Source of the DNA: an uncultured Bacilli bacterium
GTDB taxonomy: Bacteria; Bacillota_I; Bacilli_A; RF39; UBA660
Direction of reading: 5' to 3'
NCBI GenBank assembly: GCA_947628685.1
Contig: CANRAT010000004.1
Location: 1 to 32,375, forward strand
Length of the DNA stretch: 32,375 nucleotides
Shown: positions 1 to 11,396 of the stretch, one piece after another
Numbering within the stretch: position 1 is the first letter of the stretch
Layout of the letters: every line of letters starts with the position of its first letter
Program-made: the position numbers and the translations under genes
The notes under the pieces: model-generated
Database searches by the model: none
Told to the model about the DNA's origin: nothing
The model's input: only the letters and a program-made list of their open reading frames with translations

Positions 1-112
1 ATTTTTATTAATGTGTTATAATAAATGCAACCAAAACTATACAAAAAACAACTTAAAATTGGTAGAACGCAACTAGTATATTCAATATAATTATGGATAG
101 AAAGGAGAAATT

Positions 113-1630
113 ATGAATTTACAAGATAATTTAAAAAAGATAAGAAAAGATAATAATTTATCTCAAGAAGATTTAGCGGAAAAACTTGGAGTATCAAGAC
201 AGTCAGTATCCAAATGGGAATCAGGTTTAGCATACCCAGAAATGGATAAGGTACTTCAAATATGTAAAATGTTTAATCTTAATATTGATGAATTACTTAA
301 TCAAGATATTACCGAGGTAAAGGAAAGTAAAGAATCTAAATCAAATATAAATAAATTTATAGATGATTTTCTTGGATTTATAACTAAAACTGTAGATATG
401 TTCTCAAGTATGAAATTAAAGTCAAAAATAAAATGTATCTTAGAACAAATAGTAATAATACTTTTACTTCTATTATTCTTTCTAACTCTTGGTAAAGTTT
501 TAAGTTTTGTAGTATATAGAATACTTAGAGGATTAAACTTTTTAATTCCAAACTATTTTCTTGTTAACATCTTAGAATCACTTTATATAATATTTGCTTT
601 AGTGTTTGGAGCATTAATATTTTTTCACATCTTCAAAATTAGATATTTAGATTATTATGTAATAGTTAAAGACAAAACTTTAGAACCTTCAAAAAATACT
701 AAAGAAGTAAACGATAAAATATATTTAGAAAAAAAGCCTGAGACCATAGTAATTAGAGATCCTAAATACTCTAGTTATAGATTTATAAAAAGTATATTTA
801 AAATAATGTTATTTTTCTTTAAAATACTTATAATTGCTTTTTCATTCTTCTTATTATTTGTACTAGTAATTCAATTTATTATGCTTATATTATCGTTTAT
901 GATTATTAAAACAGGTTTATTTTATATAGGTATATTCTCTTCAATAGTTGCAACTATAATTTTGAACTTAACACTCCTATATATAATCTATAATTTAATA
1001 TTTAATAAAAAAATAAATAAATTCAAACCTAGTATATTATTTGTTACATCAGTTATATTTATTGGAATAGGTATAGGACTAACTTTAATATCATTAAAAG
1101 ATTTTGACTATATTGATAATTTAGATTCAAATTATTACTTTTATGATACTAAAGTTATCGAGATGAAAGATAATCTATTTATTGATAATTTTTACAAAGT
1201 AGAATTTGTTGAAAGTGATATTGACGATATTGAAATAACTTGTGTTCATTCAAAATTTTATAAATTTGAAATAGATAATAGTTACGACCAAATTTATTTT
1301 AGAATATATGATGATTCAAATTTTCCAAATCAATTAAATGAACAATTAAAAGATTTTAATAATCGTAAAATTGTAGATTATTCAAATTATAAAATTTATG
1401 TAAAAGCATCTAAAGAAAATATAACTAAAATTAAAGAAAATCGTGAAAATTATCTAAAACTACAAAATCAAAAATATTATGAAGAATTAAACTATCAAAA
1501 TAAAGTAGATAAATTAAAAAGAGAATTACAAGAAAAAGAAGATAATATATATGAGTTAGAATCCAAACTTGAAGATAAAGAAAATATAATATCAGAACTT
1601 GAAAATACCTTAAAAGAATATGAGGGATAA
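113..1630 (+). CDS. XRE-family HTH regulator fused to a multi-pass membrane region and C-terminal coiled coil
   Basis: N-terminal MNLQDNLKKIRKDNNLSQEDLAEKLGVSRQSVSKWESG is a classic HTH_3; several hydrophobic segments follow; C-terminus is Lys/Glu heptad-rich. SD aaaggag upstream of ATG. Confidence 0.85.
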   Translation: MNLQDNLKKIRKDNNLSQEDLAEKLGVSRQSVSKWESGLAYPEMDKVLQICKMFNLNIDELLNQDITEVKESKESKSNINKFIDDFLGFITKTVDMFSSMKLKSKIKCILEQIVIILLLLLFFLTLGKVLSFVVYRILRGLNFLIPNYFLVNILESLYIIFALVFGALIFFHIFKIRYLDYYVIVKDKTLEPSKNTKEVNDKIYLEKKPETIVIRDPKYSSYRFIKSIFKIMLFFFKILIIAFSFFLLFVLVIQFIMLILSFMIIKTGLFYIGIFSSIVATIILNLTLLYIIYNLIFNKKINKFKPSILFVTSVIFIGIGIGLTLISLKDFDYIDNLDSNYYFYDTKVIEMKDNLFIDNFYKVEFVESDIDDIEITCVHSKFYKFEIDNSYDQIYFRIYDDSNFPNQLNEQLKDFNNRKIVDYSNYKIYVKASKENITKIKENRENYLKLQNQKYYEELNYQNKVDKLKRELQEKEDNIYELESKLEDKENIISELENTLKEYEG

Positions 1631-1660
1631 TTAAAAAGACCAAATGGTCTTTTTAATTTA
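1629..1660. terminator. Bidirectional intrinsic terminator between convergent genes
   Basis: aattaaaaagacc-aaat-ggtctttttaattt perfect hairpin with A/T flanks between + gene ending 1630 and - gene ending 1653. Confidence 0.8.
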
Positions 1661-2399
1661 AAGTTTCATCTATAATCTTATCGTCAAAATCAAAAATATT
1701 ATACTTATTAGGTGTTCTTTCACTACCTATTTCTACTAAAAAACTTCTTAATTCTAAGTTTTGAGAATCCTCTATGTTATTCATTAAAGCATCTTCTCTT
1801 GTTGTAAAATCAAAAGAAACTCTAACGTGAACATACTCATTATCATCACTATCAAAGAAATTATTATAAACATTGTTTGTATTAATAATAACTGCAATAC
1901 CTAAATTTGTACATTTTCTAACTAAATTAGCCAAAAATTCAACTCCATCATCATTAGATATAATATCAGTAGCCTCATCAATTGCAATAACAATAAAAGG
2001 TAATTTTTCAACTCCATTTATATTATTGTAAGAATCAAAGTTCTTTACATAATTTTTAATGAGTAAATTTTCTCTTTCTTCTACTAAATCATCAATAATT
2101 TTAATAGCCACATCTTTGTTACTTATAACCTTACAATAATTATATTTAGAATCCGCATAGCAATTTAATTCAACCCTAGTTTTAGAAATTGGAATTATTT
2201 TTAAGTCCTCAAAAGAATTTTTACTTATTAATTCTAGTAGTATTTCATGCATCATAATAGATTTACTTGTACCAGTAGATCCTGTTATTAAAATACTAGG
2301 ATTTTCTTTTATGTTAATTTTTAAATTTTTATCATCATTATATCCCAATATAACTTCAAAATTATCACGATTTTCTTTTAAAATTTCACTAAATTTCAT
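1653..2399 (-). CDS. Stand-alone FtsK/SpoIIIE-core-like P-loop ATPase with degenerate Walker A
   Basis: PSILITGSTGTSKSIMMHEILLELIS and PFIVIAIDEATDII align by eye with the FtsK motor of this same window (PHLLVAGSTGSGKSVCINSILASIL / PFIVVIIDELADLM); no TM or gamma domain. Confidence 0.65.
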   Translation of the reverse strand: MKFSEILKENRDNFEVILGYNDDKNLKINIKENPSILITGSTGTSKSIMMHEILLELISKNSFEDLKIIPISKTRVELNCYADSKYNYCKVISNKDVAIKIIDDLVEERENLLIKNYVKNFDSYNNINGVEKLPFIVIAIDEATDIISNDDGVEFLANLVRKCTNLGIAVIINTNNVYNNFFDSDDNEYVHVRVSFDFTTREDALMNNIEDSQNLELRSFLVEIGSERTPNKYNIFDFDDKIIDETLN

Positions 2400-2473
2400 A
2401 CTATCACCTTAATCATTATAACATTTTTATTTTATTAAATAAAGATATTTGGTATAATAAGTTTGGTGGTAGA

Positions 2474-2839
2474 ATGGATAGTGTAAATAAAGTGCTTGAT
2501 AAACTATCTAAATCAAAATTTAGAAGTAGTTTTAAATTAAAACAAGAAGATATAGAATATATAGATAAAAAAGGTTTAAAGAAAATAGAAGAACATGCTT
2601 TAGAATTTATAAATAACAGATTAGCCCCTAAATATATAGCAAATGATGGAAAACAAACCCCAATGAAAGGCCATCCCGTATTTAAAGCGCAACACGCAAC
2701 AGCTACTTGTTGTCGCAATTGCTTATTTAAATGGCACTATATAACTCAAAATAAAGACCTTACAGATGAGGAAATTAAATATATAGTGAGATTAATAATG
2801 ACTTGGATTGCACGTGAGTATTATGATTTTAAACGTTAG
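2474..2839 (+). CDS. DUF4186 family protein
   Basis: FINNRLAPKYIANDGKQTPMKGHPVFKAQHATATCCRNCLFKWHYI resembles DUF4186 proteins; -10 TATAAT and GGTGG SD upstream. Confidence 0.7.
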   Translation: MDSVNKVLDKLSKSKFRSSFKLKQEDIEYIDKKGLKKIEEHALEFINNRLAPKYIANDGKQTPMKGHPVFKAQHATATCCRNCLFKWHYITQNKDLTDEEIKYIVRLIMTWIAREYYDFKR

Positions 2840-3713
2840 CGGTAGAACAGATATTGTAGCCTTTTATACGAAGTGGTTTATGAATAGGTATAAAGAGGGC
2901 TTTTTAGATGTAAGGAATCCATTTTATCCTAAGAGTGTAAGTAGAATATATTTTAAAGATGTAGATGCAATTTGTTTTTGTACTAAAAATCCAATACCAA
3001 TAATTCCATATTTAAAAGAAATAAATAAACCAATAATATTTCATGTAAGTTTAACTCCATATAAAAAAGATATAGAGCCAAATATCCCACCTAAAGGAAC
3101 AATAATAGAAGCAATAAAAAAAATATCTAATATAATTGGAATTGATAATGTTTATGTTAGGTATGATCCTATATTAATAAATGATAAATATACTCTAACT
3201 TATCATATAAAATCTTTTGATAATATGTGTAATTTACTTAAAGGGTATGTTAAGCATATAATAGTATCATTTGTAGATGAATACAAAAACGTTAAAAATA
3301 ACAAAGATATATTAAAAAACAAAGAATTTACTTTAGAAGATTATAAGGAAATTGGAACTAACTTTGCAACTAGTGCGCATATGTATGGTATGACAGTACA
3401 AACTTGTAGTGAAGAGAATAGATTAACTGAATATGGTTTTATCAAAGAAGAGTGCATGAGTGGTAATTTAGCCTTTAAAATAACAGGAAAAACTGATTTT
3501 AAAAGATGGACATCTCGCAATAATAAAAATTGTAAATGTATAAACATGGTTGATATTGGTGTTTATAATACTTGTAGACATTTTTGTAAGTATTGCTATG
3601 CCAATTTTGATGAAAAATTAGTAAATACTAATTATAGTCTTCACGATGATAATAGTTCATTATTAATAGGACATATAAAAGATGATGATATTATAACCAT
3701 AAGACATTCTTAG
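2823..3713 (+). CDS. DUF1848 family protein (C-terminal CxxxCxxC cluster motif)
   Basis: ILNVSGRTDIVAFYTKWFMNR start and C-terminal DIGVYNTCRHFCKYCYANF typical of DUF1848. ORF track starts at TTG 2808; ATG 2823 is the more likely start. Confidence 0.75.
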   Translation: MILNVSGRTDIVAFYTKWFMNRYKEGFLDVRNPFYPKSVSRIYFKDVDAICFCTKNPIPIIPYLKEINKPIIFHVSLTPYKKDIEPNIPPKGTIIEAIKKISNIIGIDNVYVRYDPILINDKYTLTYHIKSFDNMCNLLKGYVKHIIVSFVDEYKNVKNNKDILKNKEFTLEDYKEIGTNFATSAHMYGMTVQTCSEENRLTEYGFIKEECMSGNLAFKITGKTDFKRWTSRNNKNCKCINMVDIGVYNTCRHFCKYCYANFDEKLVNTNYSLHDDNSSLLIGHIKDDDIITIRHS

Positions 3714-3791
3714 TTTACACAGTAAAATCTTTATTTATCAAGAATTATATTATTTTAAACGAATTTATGGTATACTAATAGTGGTGAAAAT

Positions 3792-4250
3792 ATGAAGATC
3801 ATAGTGCTTAATATAAAACAAGAAGAAGATTTGTATGAAAAATATAGTAATAATGTATCCCGCGATTTAATAAATTATTTAATTAGAGAAACTAAATACG
3901 TAAATGATGATATAAAAATAAGGATAAATACAAAATTAAAAACAGATAATATAGAAAATATTATTAAAAATGGTTTAATGAAAATTTATAATGAATCAAG
4001 AAAATTCGATAAAATATTAGATTCAAAACAAATAATGTTTTTTATAATAGGAGTAATGTTTTTATTACTATCTAGTTTAATACCAACTGCTTTAATTAAG
4101 GAAATAATAATTATAGCAGGTTGGGTTGCAATATGGGAAGTTGTAGATATATCTTTAAATGTAGATAGTGAATTAAAACTAAATAGAAAACTTGTAAAAA
4201 AACTTATGAATTCAAATATAGAAATTAATAAGGAGAAAGACTTTGAGTAA
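3792..4250 (+). CDS. Hypothetical protein with central hydrophobic segments
   Basis: ORF with GGTGA SD and TATACT -10; hydrophobic IMFFIIGVMFLLLSSLIPTALIKEIIIIAGWVAIW. Confidence 0.6.
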   Translation: MKIIVLNIKQEEDLYEKYSNNVSRDLINYLIRETKYVNDDIKIRINTKLKTDNIENIIKNGLMKIYNESRKFDKILDSKQIMFFIIGVMFLLLSSLIPTALIKEIIIIAGWVAIWEVVDISLNVDSELKLNRKLVKKLMNSNIEINKEKDFE

Positions 4251-4693
4251 ATATATTAAATTTATAGGAATTATTTTTATATTAATGACGTGTGGATGCA
4301 GTAAAGATAAATATATACTATGTACAAATAAAGTAGATAATAAAATACAAAATTATGAATTGTATGCAGAATATAAAATATATTACGATGGTAACTTTGT
4401 AAAAAAAATAGAAAAACTTGAAAAATATAGTTCTAACGATTTAGAAGTTTTAGATTATTTTGAAGAATATAAAGATTTATATTATAACAATTTCAAAGAT
4501 TTGTATGGAGGTTATACATATACAATAAATAAAGATAAAAAAAATGTAGAAATTAAAACCACAATAAATTTGGAAGAAGTAAATATAAAGCAAATGATAA
4601 GAGACGATATATTAGATAAAAATTATTCAAATTCAAATAAACTGACTAAAAGTGGAGCAATATATTATTATGAAGGAATAGGAGCAATCTGTA

Positions 4694-4701
<8 letters not shown>
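4243..4701 (+). CDS. Putative small lipoprotein
   Basis: TTG start with aaggag SD; signal peptide IKFIGIIFILMTCGCSKDK with lipobox-like Cys; overlaps both neighbours. Confidence 0.6.
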
Positions 4702-6378
<1,677 letters not shown>

Positions 6379-6594
6379 TTCCTTTTTAATATACTATAAA
6401 TTTAATAAATATCAATTAAAAAAGTAAAATTATTTTGTATTTTTTTCTAAAATAAAAAGGAAATTCGATATTTTTTACAGTATAATATATATTGAGGTAC
6501 TAAATTAATTATATTTAAAAAATACTTAAATAAAATTATAGAAAAAATTTATTAATTCATGATATAATATTTGTAGAAACTATGGAGGTTGTTT

Positions 6595-8796
6595 ATGCCA
6601 AAGAAGAAAAAAAGAAAAGAAGAAAATACAGAGCCAAGTGGATATATAGTAGAATTAAAAGGAATAGGACTTGTTTTAATATCTATCATAGGTTTATGTC
6701 CTTTTGGACCTGTTGCAGATTTTATAAAGGGATTTTCTTGCTTTCTATTTGGAACACTTTGGGCACTATTTTTAGTTGCTTTAGGAATAGTAGGGTGTTA
6801 CATAATAGTAAAAAGAAAAATGCCGAAGTTATTAAATGGTAAAACTATAGGTTTATTTGTAATACTTATTGGAATTTTAACGTTATTACATTCATCTTAT
6901 ATAAAAGCAGAAGGTATAGATCCAAATAAGTTTAATTTGGTAAAAGATGGAGCGAATGTACTAAAATCAACAATTGATAATGTTTTAAGAAGTATAAATG
7001 AAGGTGGAAATACATGGTTTCCTGAAACAGGCGGAGGAGTAATAGGCGCTATATTTATAAGTATATTTACAACACTCCTAACGCTTAATGGGGCCAAATT
7101 TATATGTGTTGCTTTAATAATTTGTGGTGTAATTATTTATACAGGATTATCAATATATGATTTAATTAAAAAGACAAAAGATGGAGTTAAGAGTGTAGCA
7201 AGTCATATGGGTGAAAAACACAAATCTGATAAAGAGATTAAAGAAGATGTAAGTAAAGCAGAAATAGAAGGACCAAAAGAAGAGCCTAAAGAGTTAAATG
7301 ATGATGTAGTACTTGTAAATAGTGAAAATAATGATAATGTAATCAATAAGAAATATACATTGCCACCTATAAATCTATTAAATAAATTAAATAAAACTGA
7401 CAATAAAGAAAATGAACTTTTAATAAAAAAGAATATACCTATATTAACACAAGTTTTAATGGACTTTGGTATAGAAGCAAAAGTAGTTGCAACCCATGTA
7501 GGTCCTGCAGTAACACAATATGAACTTGAAATAAAAGCAGGGACAAAGGTTAGCAAAATACTTAGTTTAAATAGGGAAATCGCACTTGCACTAGCAGCAA
7601 AAGATGTTCGTATACAAGCGCCTATCCCAGGTAAAAATACAATAGGAGTAGAACTTCCAAATAAAAATATTTCTATGGTATCAGTAAGAGAGGTTTTAAG
7701 TAGTGTGCCACCTGAAAAAGCAAATTCAAAACTACTTGCAGTTTTAGGTAGAGATATAATGGGCACACCACAGTGGATGGAAATAAATAAAACTCCACAC
7801 CTATTAGTTGCAGGATCAACAGGAAGTGGTAAATCAGTTTGTATAAATAGTATATTAGCCTCAATTCTTATGAGAACTAAACCTGATGAAGTTAAACTTG
7901 TATTAGTTGACCCTAAAAAAGTAGAACTTTCAATATATAACGGAGTTCCTCATTTACTTGCTCCGGTAGTAACAGATCCAAAGCGTGCGAATGTCGCATT
8001 AAAAAAGATTGTTGCTGAAATGGAGAGACGCTATGATGTCTTTGAAGAAAGTAAAACAAAAAATATAGAAAGTTATAATGCATACATAGATAAGAAAAAC
8101 GAACAATTACCTCTAGATCAAAAAGAAAAACACATGCCTTTTATAGTTGTTATAATAGATGAACTTGCAGACCTTATGTTGGTCGCTGCAAAAGAGGTAG
8201 AAGATTCTATCATGCGTATAACTCAAATGGCGCGTGCTGCTGGTATACACTTAATAGTTGCCACACAACGTCCATCAACAGATGTAATAACAGGTGTTGT
8301 TAAGGCAAACATTCCATCTCGTATATCATTTGCAGTATCGAGTGGTATAGATTCAAGAACAATTCTAGATATGGTTGGAGCAGAAAAATTACTTGGAAAA
8401 GGAGATATGCTTTTTCTACCACAAGGAACTAATGCACCAATGCGTATCCAAGGTACATTTATATCTGAAGATGAAACTAAAAAAATTGTAGATTATGTGT
8501 GCAATGAGCAAAAAGCACACTATGATGAAACGTTACTTATGGATAATGAAGAAGCAAATGCTACGACAATGGTAGATAATAACGATGACTATGAAGAACC
8601 TTTATATAACGAAATAGTAGAATTTGTAACAGAACAAGGAAAAGCGAGTGCATCACTTTTACAAAGGAGATTTCGTTTAGGATATAATAGGGCTGCAAGA
8701 TGTATAGATTTACTTGAAGAACGTGGAATAGTAGGCCCACCAAATGGATCTAAACCTCGTGAAGTTTTAGTAAAAGGAAACAAAGAAGAAGAATAA
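6595..8796 (+). CDS. ftsK: DNA translocase FtsK/SpoIIIE
   Basis: N-terminal TM segments, GSTGSGKS Walker A, ATQRPSTDVITG, C-terminal winged-helix gamma domain (ASASLLQRRFRLGYNRAARCID). ATG 6595 preferred over TTG 6589 (SD ggagg). Confidence 0.95.
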   Translation: MPKKKKRKEENTEPSGYIVELKGIGLVLISIIGLCPFGPVADFIKGFSCFLFGTLWALFLVALGIVGCYIIVKRKMPKLLNGKTIGLFVILIGILTLLHSSYIKAEGIDPNKFNLVKDGANVLKSTIDNVLRSINEGGNTWFPETGGGVIGAIFISIFTTLLTLNGAKFICVALIICGVIIYTGLSIYDLIKKTKDGVKSVASHMGEKHKSDKEIKEDVSKAEIEGPKEEPKELNDDVVLVNSENNDNVINKKYTLPPINLLNKLNKTDNKENELLIKKNIPILTQVLMDFGIEAKVVATHVGPAVTQYELEIKAGTKVSKILSLNREIALALAAKDVRIQAPIPGKNTIGVELPNKNISMVSVREVLSSVPPEKANSKLLAVLGRDIMGTPQWMEINKTPHLLVAGSTGSGKSVCINSILASILMRTKPDEVKLVLVDPKKVELSIYNGVPHLLAPVVTDPKRANVALKKIVAEMERRYDVFEESKTKNIESYNAYIDKKNEQLPLDQKEKHMPFIVVIIDELADLMLVAAKEVEDSIMRITQMARAAGIHLIVATQRPSTDVITGVVKANIPSRISFAVSSGIDSRTILDMVGAEKLLGKGDMLFLPQGTNAPMRIQGTFISEDETKKIVDYVCNEQKAHYDETLLMDNEEANATTMVDNNDDYEEPLYNEIVEFVTEQGKASASLLQRRFRLGYNRAARCIDLLEERGIVGPPNGSKPREVLVKGNKEEE

Positions 8797-8847
8797 AATT
8801 CGACAAAAAAAACCTTTGATTTAAGCTACAATAAAAATGGTGATAAT

Positions 8848-9303
8848 ATGAAAAAATATTTATTAACTTTTTCGGTGGCTTTAATCATTGGTTTTTTTCT
8901 TTCTAATTTTTTTATAAGACAATATAATAATTTTAACGGAATAAAAGTTGGAGGTATGGGTGAAGAATTATATTTTGTACAATATGGTGTCTATTCTAAT
9001 TTAGAAAGTTTAGAAGATAATACAATTTCACTTCAAAATTATGTATATAATGAGCAAGATAATTTATATTATGTATATGTCGGAATCACAAAATTAGAAG
9101 AAAATGCTAATAAGATTGTTAAACACTACAAAGATTTAGGATATGATGCAATAATAAAGAAATTTGAAATAACAAATAAAGATTTTTTAGAATTACTTGT
9201 AAATTATGATGAAATATTAAAAGGTACAGATGATGATACTGCAATTTCATCTATAATAAATCAAGTTTTAATGAAGTATGAGGAGGTTGTAATAAATGGT
9301 TAA
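8848..9303 (+). CDS. Membrane-anchored SPOR-like domain protein
   Basis: Single N-terminal TM; YFVQYGVYSNLESLEDNTISLQNYVYNEQDNLYYVYVGIT...ANKIVKHYKDLGYDAIIKKF is SPOR-like. Confidence 0.6.
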   Translation: MKKYLLTFSVALIIGFFLSNFFIRQYNNFNGIKVGGMGEELYFVQYGVYSNLESLEDNTISLQNYVYNEQDNLYYVYVGITKLEENANKIVKHYKDLGYDAIIKKFEITNKDFLELLVNYDEILKGTDDDTAISSIINQVLMKYEEVVING

Positions 9304-9982
9304 AATAAAAGATATACCAGTACTTGATAGACCAAGAGAAAGATTAATACATTATGGAGTTGAAAGTCTAAGCAATGAAGAATTACTTGCAATAATATTT
9401 AAAACAGGAACTAAAGGAAACTCTGCAAAAGATTTAGGTATAAATCTATTAAGTAAAATAAGTAGTATAAAGAGGTTAAATGATATAAACTTTGAGTACT
9501 TAAAAAATATAAAAGGTATAGGTGAGAGTAAAGCATGTGACCTACTTGCTACAATAGAATTAGGAAAAAGAATAAATAGAGAAGTAGATACACTAAAGAA
9601 TGTTAAACTTACAAATACAAGTGTCGTTTTTAAATACTATAAAGATAAAATAGGAGATAAAAAGCAAGAGTGTTTTTATTGCGTATACTTAGATAGCAAT
9701 AAAAAAATATTAGGAGATAAATTAATGTTTATGGGAACAGTAAACTATAGTTTAGTTCACCCAAGAGAAATATTTAAAGAAGCATACTTACTTGGCGCTA
9801 GCGCGATTATATGTGTACATAATCATCCAGGAGGAAATCCAATTCCAAGTAAGCAGGATTATGAAATAACCAATAATTTAATAGAAGCATCTAAAATATT
9901 AGGTGTGAAATTTTTAGATCATGTAATAATATGTAAAAATAATTATTATAGTTTTTTAGAAAATGATGATATTAACTTTTAA
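9296..9982 (+). CDS. radC: RadC family JAB/MPN protein
   Basis: DRPRERLIHYGVESLSNEELLAIIFKTGTKGNSA; HNHPGGNPIPSKQD. Confidence 0.95.
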   Translation: MVKIKDIPVLDRPRERLIHYGVESLSNEELLAIIFKTGTKGNSAKDLGINLLSKISSIKRLNDINFEYLKNIKGIGESKACDLLATIELGKRINREVDTLKNVKLTNTSVVFKYYKDKIGDKKQECFYCVYLDSNKKILGDKLMFMGTVNYSLVHPREIFKEAYLLGASAIICVHNHPGGNPIPSKQDYEITNNLIEASKILGVKFLDHVIICKNNYYSFLENDDINF

Positions 9983-10021
9983 AATAAGGTAATCTGTATT
10001 ATAATAAAAATAGGTGATAAA

Positions 10022-10864
10022 GTGAAAAAGAAAAAAAATATTAAAATAATTATTGCAATAGTAGTCATATTTGGATTGCTTCTTGGAATTAGTTCATATA
10101 AAGTTAAAGATGATAATAATTTGAACTTTTTTGAAAAAGCCATAAAAGATACAACTACATTTATAACTAAAATCTTTTCTTCACCTATAAATTATATAAA
10201 AGAAGAATTAGAATCATATAACGAAAAAAAAGATTTATATAAAAAATATACTGCATTAAAAGAAAAAGTAGATAAAACAGATTTTTACTATGCTCAAATA
10301 GAAGAATTACAAAAAGAAATAACAGATTTAAAGTCGACATTAGAACTTAATGCTACACTCTCTGAATATACTTATGTAAATGCAACAGTAGTAAATAGAA
10401 ACATTGGATATTGGTATAATAGTCTTGTAATAGATAAAGGACAGAAAAATGGTATAAAAAAAGGAGATGCAGTTATAACATCTAATGGATTAATTGGAAG
10501 AATAATTAGTGTTAGTAACTTTTCAAGCACAGTTAAACTTTTAACTACTGATGAAATAAGTAATAAAATATCTGTAAAAATAAGTTCTAATGATGAAGAT
10601 TTATATGGACTTTTAACAGGATATGATAAAGAATTAAACGTATATAAAATTGAAGGCGTAACTAGTTCTAATAATATAGAAGAAGGAAATATAGTTACAA
10701 CTACAGGGTTGACAGATTATTTTCCAAGTGGAATATTAATAGGTAAGGTATCAAAAGTAGTAAAGGATGAATATGATTTAAATAGCGTTGTAGAAGTAAT
10801 GCCAGCAGTAGATTTTAAAAATATAAGTATCGTAACGGTATTAAATAGGAAGGCTTTAGAATGA
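10022..10864 (+). CDS. mreC: Rod shape-determining protein MreC
   Basis: N-terminal TM and coiled coil, VNATVVNRNIGYWYNSLVIDKGQKNGIKKGDAVITSNGLIGRI; GTG start with AGGTG SD. Confidence 0.9.
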   Translation: MKKKKNIKIIIAIVVIFGLLLGISSYKVKDDNNLNFFEKAIKDTTTFITKIFSSPINYIKEELESYNEKKDLYKKYTALKEKVDKTDFYYAQIEELQKEITDLKSTLELNATLSEYTYVNATVVNRNIGYWYNSLVIDKGQKNGIKKGDAVITSNGLIGRIISVSNFSSTVKLLTTDEISNKISVKISSNDEDLYGLLTGYDKELNVYKIEGVTSSNNIEEGNIVTTTGLTDYFPSGILIGKVSKVVKDEYDLNSVVEVMPAVDFKNISIVTVLNRKALE

Positions 10865-11340
10865 TTTATATATTAATTATATTATCTTTTATTTTAGAGG
10901 CAGTATTATCTAATATAATAAGTATTCCATTACTGACTCCTTTATTTTTGATTGTGTCTTTAACAATTTCATATCCATATTTTAAAAATAATAAATTTAA
11001 TTTTGTAATGACTTGCGCACTTACAGGATTAATATATGATATATCCTTTAGTGATTCTTTATATATAAATACAATTAGTTTTGGACTTTTAAGTGCCATA
11101 GTAATAATTGGTTATGACTATCTTAAATATAATATAATTAATTGTAATATCATTAATGTTATAGTAATAATATTTTATAGAATAATCAGTTACTTATTAT
11201 TATGTTTTATAGATTATATAAATTTTAACTTTAAATTGTTACTTGAGGGGATATATAATTCTCTTATCTTAAATATAATATATGCTACATTAATATATTT
11301 AATTTTACATTTTACATCAAAATTATTTAAAACTAAATAA
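10861..11340 (+). CDS. mreD: MreD-like membrane protein
   Basis: Multi-TM, overlaps the mreC stop (ATGA), canonical position after mreC. Confidence 0.75.
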   Translation: MIYILIILSFILEAVLSNIISIPLLTPLFLIVSLTISYPYFKNNKFNFVMTCALTGLIYDISFSDSLYINTISFGLLSAIVIIGYDYLKYNIINCNIINVIVIIFYRIISYLLLCFIDYINFNFKLLLEGIYNSLILNIIYATLIYLILHFTSKLFKTK

Positions 11341-11396
11341 TTCTTTTTTTTTATAAAATTGTATGATACAATATATGTAGAATAAAAGGAGTATTT

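Noticed and set aside
1431-1643. Antisense ORF 1431..1643
   Set aside because: Reverse complement of the coiled-coil coding region; composition artefact.
6582-6842. ORF 6582..6842 (86 aa)
   Set aside because: Out-of-frame overlap with the N-terminus of ftsK; it uses the ftsK SD region and has low-complexity sequence.
7203-7766. Antisense ORFs inside ftsK, recA-region, clpC, rplA and rpoB (e.g. 7203..7766, 20932..21348, 25543..25968, 29631..29828)
   Set aside because: Fully antisense to well-recognised genes, Ser/Leu/Ile-rich, no SD or homology signal.
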